Positions 25,682 to 36,041 of a stretch of 64,000 nucleotides of DNA are shown piece by piece. The notes below the pieces were generated by a model, which saw nothing but the letters and a program-made list of their open reading frames with translations, was not told the origin of the DNA and made no database searches. Source of the stretch: DATJGR01 sp963780795 (lineage in GTDB: Bacteria; Pseudomonadota; Gammaproteobacteria; Pseudomonadales; Azotimanducaceae); assembly GCA_963780795.1 (NCBI GenBank), contig CAWADH010000006.1, positions 62,001 to 126,000 of the forward strand, read 5' to 3'. Position 1 is the first letter of the stretch, and the number at the start of each line of letters is the position of its first letter. The translations under genes were made by a program, and so were the position numbers.

Positions 25682-26662
25682 ATGAAAGCCGTCATGTGTC
25701 GAGCGTTCGGTCCGCCCGAGTCGCTGTCGCTGGAGGATCTCGATCCGCCGACGGCGGGTCCGGACGACGTCGTGGTCGACGTTCGCGCGGCAGCACTCAA
25801 CTTCCCGGACGTGCTGATGATCGAAGGCAAATACCAGAGCCAGCCGCCGTTTCCATTCATTCCGGGCGGCGAATTCGCCGGCGTCGTCGCCTCGGTCGGC
25901 GCCAACGTTCGAACGCTGGCGCCGGGCCAGGGCGTCTTCGGAGGTTCGGGGTTCGGCGCTTTCGTGGAGCAACTCGCCATTCCGGCGCAGCAGCTGCGGC
26001 GGATTCCCGCCGGCATGAGTTTCGAGCAGGCGGCCGGCATCAGCACCACCTATGGCACGTCCTACCACGCGCTGAAACAGCGCGCCGACCTGCAGCCTGG
26101 TGAGACGCTGCTCGTGCTCGGCGCCGCTGGCGGCGTCGGACTCGCCGCGGTCGAACTCGGCAAGGTGATGGGCGCGCGCGTGATCGCCGCCGCCAGCACC
26201 GATGCAAAGCTCGACGTCGCGCGCAAAGCCGGCGCAGACGACCTCATCAACTACGCAGACGGCGAGTTGAAGGACAAGGTGAAGGCGCTCACCAACGGCC
26301 GCGGTGCCGACGTGATCTACGATCCGGTCGGCGGCGACCTGTTTGACCAATGCATGCGTTGCATCAACTGGAAGGGCCGGGTTCTCGTCGTCGGTTTCGT
26401 CGGCGGCTACATCCCGAAAGTGCCGATCAACCTGATCCTGCTGAAAGGGTGCCAGGTGGTCGGCGTCTTCTACGGCTCGTTCGCTGCTCGCGAACGGCAG
26501 CTGAACGACCGGAACTTCGCCGAGATTCTCGGCTTCTTCGAGCGCGGCAAGATCAATCCGCTGGTCGGCGCGGCGTATCCGCTCGCCGAATATGCATCGG
26601 CGCTGCGATGCCTGTCCGGTCGCACCGCGATCGGCAAAATCGTGCTGCGGATGGGCCAATGA
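25682..26662 (+). CDS. NADPH:quinone oxidoreductase (zinc-independent MDR family)
   Basis: 326 aa medium-chain reductase. N-terminal GroES-like fold (ALNFPDVLMIEGKYQSQPPF, FIPGGEFAGVV) lacking the zinc ligands, then a Rossmann domain with LLVLGAAGGVGLAAVELGK and RKAGADDLINY. Matches Qor/NADPH:quinone reductases that reduce quinones or enones. Stop overlaps the dsbB start by four bases. Confidence 0.88.
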   Translation: MKAVMCRAFGPPESLSLEDLDPPTAGPDDVVVDVRAAALNFPDVLMIEGKYQSQPPFPFIPGGEFAGVVASVGANVRTLAPGQGVFGGSGFGAFVEQLAIPAQQLRRIPAGMSFEQAAGISTTYGTSYHALKQRADLQPGETLLVLGAAGGVGLAAVELGKVMGARVIAAASTDAKLDVARKAGADDLINYADGELKDKVKALTNGRGADVIYDPVGGDLFDQCMRCINWKGRVLVVGFVGGYIPKVPINLILLKGCQVVGVFYGSFAARERQLNDRNFAEILGFFERGKINPLVGAAYPLAEYASALRCLSGRTAIGKIVLRMGQ

Positions 26663-27147
26663 ACCCGTTGCAGTGGGGTCTGATCGCGCTCGCGCTCGCA
26701 GGCCTCATGGTCGGCGGTGCGCAGTTCATGGAGCACATCCTCAAGCTCGACCCTTGCCCGCTGTGCCTCATGCAACGCCTGTGGACGATGTTCGGCGGGG
26801 CCATCGTGCTGGCGGGCCTCGCTTTGAATCCACGCTCGCTCGCTTATCCGGTCGCGGCGCTTGCGTGCACGGTCATCGGCGGCGCGTTTTCGGTGCGTCA
26901 ACTGTGGCTGCAGAGCTTGCCCGCCGACCGGATCCCGGCGTGCGGACCCGACATGGCCTACATGATCGATGCGTTTCCGCTCGCGGACATCCTCAAGGCG
27001 ATGACCATGGGCACCGGCAACTGCGCCGAAGTGACCTGGACGATGTTCGGCATCAGCATCGCCGGTTGGGCGCTGGTAGGTTTCGTGATTCTCGCCGCGG
27101 CGCTTGCGCAGTGGCTGCGGGCCGCGCGTCGAATCGAAGCCGCATAG
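26659..27147 (+). CDS. dsbB: disulfide bond formation protein B
   Basis: 162 aa from ATG 26659, overlapping the upstream stop as ATGA; the frame upstream of this is a shadow of the quinone reductase. Four membrane helices. The first redox pair is CPLC in LDPCPLCLMQR; the second is C in IPACGPDM and C in TGNCAEV within the second periplasmic loop. DsbB reoxidises periplasmic DsbA and passes electrons to quinone. Confidence 0.9.
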   Translation: MNPLQWGLIALALAGLMVGGAQFMEHILKLDPCPLCLMQRLWTMFGGAIVLAGLALNPRSLAYPVAALACTVIGGAFSVRQLWLQSLPADRIPACGPDMAYMIDAFPLADILKAMTMGTGNCAEVTWTMFGISIAGWALVGFVILAAALAQWLRAARRIEAA

Positions 27148-27222
27148 ATTCTCGCCTCGCTTGAGCAACAGCCAATCGTTGCTAGCCTTCCGAAAAGGAA
27201 CGTCATCGAACGAGGAGCCCTC

Positions 27223-27639
27223 ATGTCGAACCGCGCCGCACAACGCGCCATCGGAACCTTCCTCAAGAGCCGCCGGCAGTTGATCGTCGAACTGATGCGG
27301 CTGTCCCGGGCGATCGAAGACGACCTGCGCGACGAGGCGGAAGGTCTGCTCGAGCGGTTCTGTCAGGACATGGTGGACTACCTGTCGGTCGGCTACTTCC
27401 GCGTCTTCTGCGGTCTGGTGCCGCCGCAAACCTGGGCGACTGCTCGCGAGTTCGCGATTTTCGACGCCACCACCTCGACCGCGATGACTTTCAACGACCA
27501 TCACGCCGGCGGCGACCACATCGACGTCGACCGCATCAAGCGCGAATTGGCGGCGGTTGCGCTGGCGCTCGAGACCCGTTTCGAACTCGAAGACGAGGTG
27601 CTGAACCGCTCTCAGGCGACGCTCGCGATTGCGGTTTGA
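27223..27639 (+). CDS. rsd: Rsd/AlgQ anti-sigma-70 regulator
   Basis: 138 aa, all-helical Rsd/AlgQ family. SRRQLIVELMRLSRAI, then CQDMVDYLSVGYFRVF and the C-terminal LALETRFELEDEVLN match the helices that wrap sigma-70 region 4. In relatives it sequesters the housekeeping sigma factor in stationary phase; in Pseudomonas AlgQ also affects alginate control, which fits the algZ/algR genes further along. ACGAGGAGCCCTC gives a good ribosome-binding site. Confidence 0.88.
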   Translation: MSNRAAQRAIGTFLKSRRQLIVELMRLSRAIEDDLRDEAEGLLERFCQDMVDYLSVGYFRVFCGLVPPQTWATAREFAIFDATTSTAMTFNDHHAGGDHIDVDRIKRELAAVALALETRFELEDEVLNRSQATLAIAV

Positions 27640-27778
27640 CGGCTCGATCCGGTCACCTCACGCGGTTTTCTCAAACAGCACGCAAGCTCCTCTCGCGGCA
27701 GAAAAAGTGCTAGAGCCTCGCCCGGAGCCAGGTATATAGTCCGTCCCCCGATCACCCATGATGACAAGCACAGGGACG

Positions 27779-28528
27779 ATGGCTGAGCCGAACGCTCTTC
27801 GCATCCTGGTCGTAAACGGAAAAGGGGGCTGCGGAAAGACGACGATCGCGACCAATCTGGCCGCGGCGTATGCGCGTCTTGGATACTGCGTCGCTCTCAC
27901 CGATCACGATTCTCAGGCATCGAGCACACAGTGGCTCGAACAACGCGCGGCACCATTGCCGTGCATTCATCTCATCCCTGCGCATCAACGCACGTCGCTG
28001 TATCAAACGCGCGCGTTTCAGCAACGCATGCCGCGCGATGTCGAGCGCATCATCATCGACACGCCTTCGGCGGTGAACGATCGCGATCTCGATACGCTAT
28101 TGAAAGGCGTCGACGCGATTCTCGTTCCGTTGCTGCCGTCGTCGATCGATATCCGCGCAGGTTCACGCTTCATCGCACAGTTGCTCGCGCATCGATCGTA
28201 TCGGATTCGTCCGGTGCCAGTCGGCGTCATCGCGAATCGCGTGCGCCAGAACACCACGACACACGCGAAGCTGATGCAGTTTCTCGAGGGTCTCGATGTC
28301 CCCACAGTGGCGACGTTCAGGGACAGCGCGCTGTACACGCGGCTCGCCGACGAAGGCACCGGCGTGTTCGACGCGGTAACCGATTCCAACGCTGAAACCG
28401 AAGCGATGGAGTGGAGCAAGTTGCTGCACTGGATCGACGAGGTCACGGCGCATCTAACGGGCGTTCGCCAACTAGGTCCCTTGGCCGCACCGCCGCACTA
28501 CCGCAACGCGGAATCCGCCGAAGCCTGA
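27779..28528 (+). CDS. ParA-family ATPase
   Basis: 249 aa from ATG 27779; an ATG at 27758 would add seven residues. Deviant Walker A VNGKGGCGKTTIATNLAA, Walker A' DHDSQASSTQW and Walker B RIIIDTPS define a ParA/MinD-type ATPase. The gene stands alone, without parB or parS in view, so a role in positioning some cell component rather than chromosome segregation is likely. The 3' end overlaps the convergent small gene by 31 bases. Confidence 0.85.
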   Translation: MAEPNALRILVVNGKGGCGKTTIATNLAAAYARLGYCVALTDHDSQASSTQWLEQRAAPLPCIHLIPAHQRTSLYQTRAFQQRMPRDVERIIIDTPSAVNDRDLDTLLKGVDAILVPLLPSSIDIRAGSRFIAQLLAHRSYRIRPVPVGVIANRVRQNTTTHAKLMQFLEGLDVPTVATFRDSALYTRLADEGTGVFDAVTDSNAETEAMEWSKLLHWIDEVTAHLTGVRQLGPLAAPPHYRNAESAEA

Positions 28529-28824
28529 GACAACAACCGCTCGACGAGCGCTTGCCACTCGCTGCTCAATGGCTCCTCCGTCACCGCGACACCCGCACGC
28601 CGATACCAGTACGCGGCGTTCTCGAGGTCACCTTCGACGCGATGCAGATGGGCATGCACGTTGGCGGATGACGCGGTCTCGAGATCCTGCACGATCTGGT
28701 GTGCCCGATCCCAATCGTCCTTGCGCGCCCACCACAACGCCTTCAGTTCGTCGCACACCGCCGCAGGCGGCGCCGAATCCCTCAGGCTGTCGCAAAAGCG
28801 CTGATAGTCGGGCATCTCACGCAT
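28498..28824 (-). CDS. conserved hypothetical protein (helical, TPR-like)
   Basis: 108 aa from ATG 28824 (TTG 28836 and ATG 28815 are alternatives). The segment DDWDRAHQIVQDLETASSAN, then VHAHLHRVEGDLENAAYWYRRAG, resembles a widespread small conserved family that I recall across several phyla but whose function is unknown. Two helical hairpins like a single TPR. Overlaps the end of the ParA-like gene. Confidence 0.65.
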   Translation of the reverse strand: MREMPDYQRFCDSLRDSAPPAAVCDELKALWWARKDDWDRAHQIVQDLETASSANVHAHLHRVEGDLENAAYWYRRAGVAVTEEPLSSEWQALVERLLSQASADSALR

Positions 28825-28922
28825 GGGACAGTACAATGCCGCGTCGTGGTTCGCTGTCCTGAGAGTATTGCATTGCCGCGCTGTAACGTCTCTTCCAATC
28901 CCGGCGGTGCGGGCGTCTGACC

Positions 28923-30830
<1,908 letters not shown>

Positions 30831-30853
30831 GGCAGCCCGCGCGCGGCCGGCGA

Positions 30854-32131
30854 TCAACCGGCGGCGGGCTTCTCGTAGATCGACGGCTGCTCCTTCGTTT
30901 CCTCGGTGATGCGCCGACCCAACGCCGGGAACACCGGAATGTCGGCATCGGCCAACGCCGGCATCTTCACCTTGCGAGCGAGCGCCGCTTCGATGTACGG
31001 CGCAAGTTCACGCTGCTTCGCGCGCTCCCGCTCCGCGGCGCGCGCCTTGAACTCCGGCATCACCTCGGCAGCGAACAGTTCCAGCGCTTCGCAGATGTGC
31101 TCGTGCTTGTTCATGCCGGCCTGCTGGATGAACGTCACCTGGTCGACGCCCGCGGTTTCGAATTTACGCAGATGCGTGCGCAGGTCGTCCGGCGTACCGA
31201 TGCCACCGGCACCTCCTGACAACGCCTGGCCGAACTCCGGCGGCAGGTCGCGCATGCGCTTCTCGAAGACGTTCTCGAACTCCTGCCACAAATTGGTGCG
31301 CCCCGGCTTGTGAGCGCCGAATCCATAGAGGCTGCCGAGCGCGTAGCCGAAGAACTCGAATCCTTTCAGCCCCCGCTTGATCGCGGTCTCGCGGTCCTGG
31401 TGGCATGAGAAGCTCGACACCATGCAGATGTTGGCGTTGACGGCGTGACCGATCGGTACGCATTCGTCGCTCTTGATGATGCCGTAGTACTCCTCGACCC
31501 ACGATCGCGCCTCCAGCGGATCGACGAACGCGAATGTCAACGCGCCGATGCCGAGTCGCGCCGCCATGCGGATGGTCTCGCGCTGCGAGCACGCAACCCA
31601 CACCGGCGGATGCGGCCGCTGCACCGGCTTCGGCACGAGATTGCGGCACGGCATGCTGAAGTACTTGCCGACGTATCCCGGGTAAGGGTCCATCGCGAGG
31701 ATGTTGCAGATCTGCTCGGTCGATTCGAGATAGATCTTGCGCTTCTCCTCCACGGTGATGCCGAAGCCGCCCAGTTCGAGCACCGCGGACGACTCACCGG
31801 TACCGAAGTCGACGCGACCGTTCGACACGAGGTCGAGCGTGGCGATGACTTCGGCGGTTCTCGCCGGGTGGTTGTACTGCGGGATCACCTGCCGTATGCC
31901 CTGGCCGAGGCGGATGTTCTTCGTGCGCGCTGCACACGCGGCGAGAAACACTTCGGGCGCGGACGAGTGCGAGTACTCCTCGAGGAAGTGGTGTTCCACT
32001 TCCCACGCATAGTCGATGCCCAGGCGATCGGCGACCTCGACTTGTTCGAGTGCGTCGTTGAACAGCTTCTGCTCCGCGCCTTCGGTCCACGGACGAGGCA
32101 GCTGATGCTCGTAGAAAATGCCGAACTTCAT
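30854..32131 (-). CDS. LLM-class flavin-dependent oxidoreductase
   Basis: 425 aa bacterial-luciferase-like TIM barrel. KFGIFYEHQLPRPW, YAWEVEHHFLEEYSHSSAPE, RLGQGIRQVIPQYNHPARTAE and GRVDFGTGES are characteristic of LLM monooxygenases using reduced FMN or F420. The long form with a C-terminal extension resembles enzymes annotated as limonene or alkanal monooxygenase-like. Transcribed away from the TetR regulator at 32243, with 110 bases between, so that regulator may control it. Substrate unknown. Confidence 0.85.
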   Translation of the reverse strand: MKFGIFYEHQLPRPWTEGAEQKLFNDALEQVEVADRLGIDYAWEVEHHFLEEYSHSSAPEVFLAACAARTKNIRLGQGIRQVIPQYNHPARTAEVIATLDLVSNGRVDFGTGESSAVLELGGFGITVEEKRKIYLESTEQICNILAMDPYPGYVGKYFSMPCRNLVPKPVQRPHPPVWVACSQRETIRMAARLGIGALTFAFVDPLEARSWVEEYYGIIKSDECVPIGHAVNANICMVSSFSCHQDRETAIKRGLKGFEFFGYALGSLYGFGAHKPGRTNLWQEFENVFEKRMRDLPPEFGQALSGGAGGIGTPDDLRTHLRKFETAGVDQVTFIQQAGMNKHEHICEALELFAAEVMPEFKARAAERERAKQRELAPYIEAALARKVKMPALADADIPVFPALGRRITEETKEQPSIYEKPAAG

Positions 32132-32242
32132 TCGATTCTCCGCGCTATGAATTCGAGTCGCGGAAGTCTGATCATTTCTGCGCGCCGCGCCAAGACCGTA
32201 CTTTCGCCGACCCGAACGCTCGTTTTGTTATGCTGCCCGCCC

Positions 32243-32812
32243 ATGTCCGAATCCTCCGTCAAACTCGAACTGATCTCGATCCTCGACGAAGTGTTCCGGC
32301 GTCGCGGTTACGACGGCGCGACCTTGTCGGTGCTGTCGCGCGCATGCGGACTCGGCAAGGCGAGCCTCTATCACCACTTCCCCGGCGGTAAGGACGAGAT
32401 GGCCGACGTGCTGCTGCAGCGCGCCATTGCCGAGTTGAACGACCTCGCTTATCGACATCTCGACCGGCCGGCACCGTGGAATCAGCGGCTCAGCGGCTTC
32501 GTCGACGGCTTCGCCGTGTACTGCGAGAACGGCAGCCGCAACTGCCTCGTCGCCGAGTTCACAGCATCGGCTGCCCGCGAGCGCTTCGCGCCATCCATTC
32601 AGGCGCAGACCCACGCATGGCTGCGCCAACTGACGGCCGCGTTCGCCGAGACCGGTGTTTCCGAAAAACGCGCGCGTCGACGGGCGCGCGAGCTGCTCGG
32701 TTCGCTCTACGGCGCGCTGGTCGTGGCCCGCATGGTGGACGACCCGAAGCCGTTTCTGCAGACGGCCGGGCGATTGAGCAAGGGTTTCGCCGCCGAACAG
32801 CACGCGCCGTAG
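32243..32812 (+). CDS. TetR/AcrR-family transcriptional regulator
   Basis: 189 aa from ATG 32243; the much longer open frame upstream is antisense to the LLM gene. The N-terminal helix-turn-helix is typical: ILDEVFRRRGYDGATLSVLS, then RACGLGKASLYHHFPGGKDE. The C-terminal ligand domain is variable. Divergent from the LLM oxidoreductase gene, suggesting local control of it; no operator palindrome was identified with confidence. Confidence 0.9.
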   Translation: MSESSVKLELISILDEVFRRRGYDGATLSVLSRACGLGKASLYHHFPGGKDEMADVLLQRAIAELNDLAYRHLDRPAPWNQRLSGFVDGFAVYCENGSRNCLVAEFTASAARERFAPSIQAQTHAWLRQLTAAFAETGVSEKRARRRARELLGSLYGALVVARMVDDPKPFLQTAGRLSKGFAAEQHAP

Positions 32813-32824
32813 CGGCGCCGGCAG

Positions 32825-34273
32825 TCAACGCCACAGACGGTGGTAGTACTCGGCGAATCGCAACAGACCGGCCGGCGCGTGCGCGCGGCGCCAGCCGTTG
32901 GCGGCAAATTTGTTGATCTCCGCGCTCGTCGGATAGATGTGTATCGTGCCCATCAGCTTCTTCAGCCCGAGGCCGTGCGTCATCGCGAGCACGTACTCGG
33001 CGATCAATTCGCCAGCCGCCGGCGCAACGATGGTGGCGCCGAGGATCCGGTCGGAGTCGCGTTGCGTGAGCACCTTTATGAAGCCGCGTGTCTCGCCGTC
33101 GGCGATCGCTCGGTCGACGTGCGCCAGCTCGTGGCGCGTCACTTCCACGTCGATACCACGCGCTTTCGCTTCGTCCACGGAGAGGCCGACGCGCGCAACC
33201 TCCGGGTCCGTGTACGTCGCCCAAGGCACAACCGCGTAATTCACCTTGAATTTGCGGAAGCGTCCGAACAGCGCGTTCACCGCCGCATACCACGCCTGAT
33301 GCGACGCCATGTGCGTGAACTGGTACGGGCCTGCCACGTCGCCGCACGCGAAGATGCTCGGCACGCTGGTGCGCAGGTATTCGTCAACCACCACCGTACC
33401 GTCCCGATTCAGCCCGATGCCGAGTTCGGCCAGACCCAACGACGCCGTATGAGCGCGACGTCCCACCGCGACGATCACTTCGTCGAACGGAATCTCCACC
33501 GATACGCCGTCGTTGTCGGCGATCAGGCGTTTCTGCGCACCGTTCTCGAATCGTTCCGCCTTGTGCGAGGTCAGCACGTTCACGCCCTCGCCCCGAAGTA
33601 TGTCCGCAACCAGCTCAGATACGTCCGCGTCTTCCTTCGGCAACACGCGATCGGCCATGTCGATGAGCGTCACGCTGCTACCGAGGCGTTGAAAACTCTG
33701 CGCCAGCTCGCACCCGATCGGACCCGCGCCCATCACGACCAGCCGTTTCGGCAGCGCCTGCAGCGACCAGACGTCGTCCGAAGTCAGCGCGCCGATGTTG
33801 CCGACGCCCGGAATCGGCGGAATGAACGGCACGGCGCCGCTCGCGATGACGATGTTGCGGGCCGTCATGCGGCGGCCATCGACCTCTACCGTCCATGGAT
33901 CGACGATTCTGGCGCTACCGGTCACGCAATCGACACCCAGCGACGCATACCGCTCAACAGAATCGTTGGGAGCGATGGTCGCGATGGCATCGCGCACGCG
34001 CTGCATCACCGCGGCGAAGTCGACGCTGCCGCTGACATCGCGCAGACCGTAGCGATGCGCATCCGCCAGGTAATGCGCGATCTTCGCGGAGCGGATCAGC
34101 GTCTTGCTGGGCACGCAACCGGTGTTGAGACAGTCGCCGCCCATCTTGCCGCGCTCTATGAGCGTGACCTTGGCACGGACGGTCGCGGCAATCAGCGCCG
34201 AGATCAGTCCGGCGGAGCCGGCACCGATGACGATCAGGTTTGCGTCGTATCGCTTCGGCTTCGTTTGACTCAT
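32825..34273 (-). CDS. pyridine nucleotide-disulfide oxidoreductase (mercuric reductase-like)
   Basis: 482 aa from ATG 34273, where the stop of the upstream TVP38 gene overlaps. FAD motif LIVIGAGSAGLISALIAA, redox-active pair C-x4-C in GGDCLNTGCVPSKTLI, NAD motif RLVVMGAGPIGCELAQSF, FAD motif SIFACGDVAGPYQFTH, and the C-terminal dimer domain with HIYPTSAE. It lacks the N-terminal HMA and the C-terminal Cys pair of MerA, so mercury reduction is unlikely. Usually found with a TVP38/TMEM64 gene, as here; a membrane-linked redox role is inferred. Confidence 0.88.
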   Translation of the reverse strand: MSQTKPKRYDANLIVIGAGSAGLISALIAATVRAKVTLIERGKMGGDCLNTGCVPSKTLIRSAKIAHYLADAHRYGLRDVSGSVDFAAVMQRVRDAIATIAPNDSVERYASLGVDCVTGSARIVDPWTVEVDGRRMTARNIVIASGAVPFIPPIPGVGNIGALTSDDVWSLQALPKRLVVMGAGPIGCELAQSFQRLGSSVTLIDMADRVLPKEDADVSELVADILRGEGVNVLTSHKAERFENGAQKRLIADNDGVSVEIPFDEVIVAVGRRAHTASLGLAELGIGLNRDGTVVVDEYLRTSVPSIFACGDVAGPYQFTHMASHQAWYAAVNALFGRFRKFKVNYAVVPWATYTDPEVARVGLSVDEAKARGIDVEVTRHELAHVDRAIADGETRGFIKVLTQRDSDRILGATIVAPAAGELIAEYVLAMTHGLGLKKLMGTIHIYPTSAEINKFAANGWRRAHAPAGLLRFAEYYHRLWR

Positions 34274-34956
34274 GGCGCCGTTCCCGCACGACGTTGCGTG
34301 ATGACACCCATCAGCTTTTTCGCGACCAATGGGAACAGTCCGAGCAACGTCAGCGCCAGCATCAGTCCCGGGCTCAACACGTCGCCGAGTTTGTGGATCT
34401 CCGCGAGCTGCGTACCTGCGAAGACGAACACGAAGGTGCCGGCCAGCATGCCGATCTGACTGACGACGTAGAACGGCAGCACGCCGATTCGCGTCAATCC
34501 CATCAGCAGATTGACGATGAAGAACGGAAACACCGGCACCATGCGCAAGCTGAACAGGTAGAACACGCCCTCGCGCTCGAAGCCGCGATTGATCGGCTCC
34601 AGATACGATGCGAAGCGGCGCTGTACCCATTCGCCGAGCACGAGCCGCGAGATCAGGAACGCGATCGTCGCGCCGACCGCGCTCGCGAACGACACCAGCA
34701 ACACACCCCACCACACACCGAAGATCGCACCGGCCGCCACCGTCATCACCGCGGCGCCGGGCAACGATAGTCCAGTCACGACGACATAGACGACGAAGAA
34801 TACGAGCGAGGCGGTGAGCGGCGCTGCATTCACCTGTTCTACGGCACGCGCACGACTCGCCTGCAGATATTCGAGCGACAGGTAATGGCCCAGCCCAAGT
34901 GCGAAGAATGCCCCGATGCCGAGCACAACGACGGCGAGAATGACCCAGCGTTTCAT
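34270..34956 (-). CDS. TVP38/TMEM64-family (VTT domain) membrane protein
   Basis: 228 aa from ATG 34956, the start of a clean first membrane helix (WVILAVVVLGIGAFFALGLG). The VTT core is GLSLPGAAVMTVAAGAIFG, then FASAVGATIAFLISRLVLG and LRMVPVFPFFIVNLLMG. Relatives of DedA; thought to move lipids or maintain membrane energetics. ATGA overlap with the downstream oxidoreductase. Confidence 0.88.
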   Translation of the reverse strand: MKRWVILAVVVLGIGAFFALGLGHYLSLEYLQASRARAVEQVNAAPLTASLVFFVVYVVVTGLSLPGAAVMTVAAGAIFGVWWGVLLVSFASAVGATIAFLISRLVLGEWVQRRFASYLEPINRGFEREGVFYLFSLRMVPVFPFFIVNLLMGLTRIGVLPFYVVSQIGMLAGTFVFVFAGTQLAEIHKLGDVLSPGLMLALTLLGLFPLVAKKLMGVITQRRAGTAP

Positions 34957-35033
34957 GTGCGACGAAGTCCGATTATTGACGATCGATCGATTACGCGGAC
35001 GAAGCGCGTACAGTACCATTCGGTTCAGACGTG

Positions 35034-36041
35034 ATGGAGTCGATCGTGCCGCGCAAGTTCCCAACGACCCGGTTGCGCCGAAACCGGCGCCACGAATTCT
35101 CGCGGCGGCTCGTTCGCGAAACCGAACTCGGCACTAACGACCTGATCTATCCGATGTTCGTGATCGACGGCAAGGCAACGCGGCAGCCGGTCGCGTCGAT
35201 GCCCGGCATCGAACGCTACACGCTCGATCAGCTGGTCGGCGAGTGCGAACAGGTCTTTGGTCTCGGCATTCCCGCCGTTGCACTGTTTCCGAAAATCGAA
35301 CCGAGCCTGAAGACGCACGACGGCGCAGAAGCGTGGAACGCAGACGGCCTCATCGCCCGCGCAGTTCGCGCAGTGAAGGCAGCGGTGCCCGAACTCGGCG
35401 TGATCACCGACGCCGCGCTCGATCCATACACGACGCATGGACAGGACGGCATCCTCGACGCGGACGGCTACGTCATGAACGACGAAACCGTGGTGGCGTT
35501 GCGGCGACAGGCGCAGGTATGCGCCGCGGCCGGCTCGAACGTGATCGCGCCGTCCGACATGATGGACGGGCGGGTCGGCGCCATTCGCGCCGAACTCGAT
35601 GCGCACGGTTTCATTCACACTCAGATCATGGCGTATTCGGCGAAGTACGCGTCGGCCTACTACGGACCTTTCCGCGACGCAGTCGGTTCGGCGCCCAATC
35701 TCGGCAAAGCCAATAAATTCACTTACCAGATGGATCCGGCCAACAGCGACGAAGCGCTGCAAGAGATCGCGCTCGACATCGACGAGGGCGCCGACATGGT
35801 GATGGTGAAGCCGGGCATGCCGTATCTCGACATCGTGCGGCGCGTGAAAGACGAGTTCGGTGTGCCAACTTTCGTGTATCAGGTGAGCGGCGAATACGCG
35901 ATGCACATGGCGGCCATCGAGCGCGGCTGGCTGACCGACGCGGTCATCATCGAATCGCTCGTCTGCATCAAGCGCGCGGGGGCCGATGGCATTCTCACGT
36001 ACTTCGCGAAGCGCGCCGCACAGACGCTCGCGGCTCGCTAG
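35034..36041 (+). CDS. hemB: porphobilinogen synthase (ALA dehydratase)
   Basis: 335 aa from ATG 35034 (GTG 35031 immediately before is possible). Condenses two 5-aminolevulinates to porphobilinogen in haem synthesis. Schiff-base lysines lie in AYSAKYASAYYGPFRDA and MVKPGMPYLD; NVIAPSDMMDGRVGAIR is a family signature. The residues for a Cys-rich zinc site are absent (DAALDPYTTHGQDG), pointing to the Mg-dependent class. Convergent with ppx, overlapping by four bases. Confidence 0.93.
   Translation: MESIVPRKFPTTRLRRNRRHEFSRRLVRETELGTNDLIYPMFVIDGKATRQPVASMPGIERYTLDQLVGECEQVFGLGIPAVALFPKIEPSLKTHDGAEAWNADGLIARAVRAVKAAVPELGVITDAALDPYTTHGQDGILDADGYVMNDETVVALRRQAQVCAAAGSNVIAPSDMMDGRVGAIRAELDAHGFIHTQIMAYSAKYASAYYGPFRDAVGSAPNLGKANKFTYQMDPANSDEALQEIALDIDEGADMVMVKPGMPYLDIVRRVKDEFGVPTFVYQVSGEYAMHMAAIERGWLTDAVIIESLVCIKRAGADGILTYFAKRAAQTLAAR

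Noticed and set aside
32825..34273. Mercuric reductase (merA) and a mercury-resistance locus
   Set aside because: The CxxxxC flavin disulfide is general to the family; the HMA domain and C-terminal Cys pair of MerA are missing and no mer genes are nearby.
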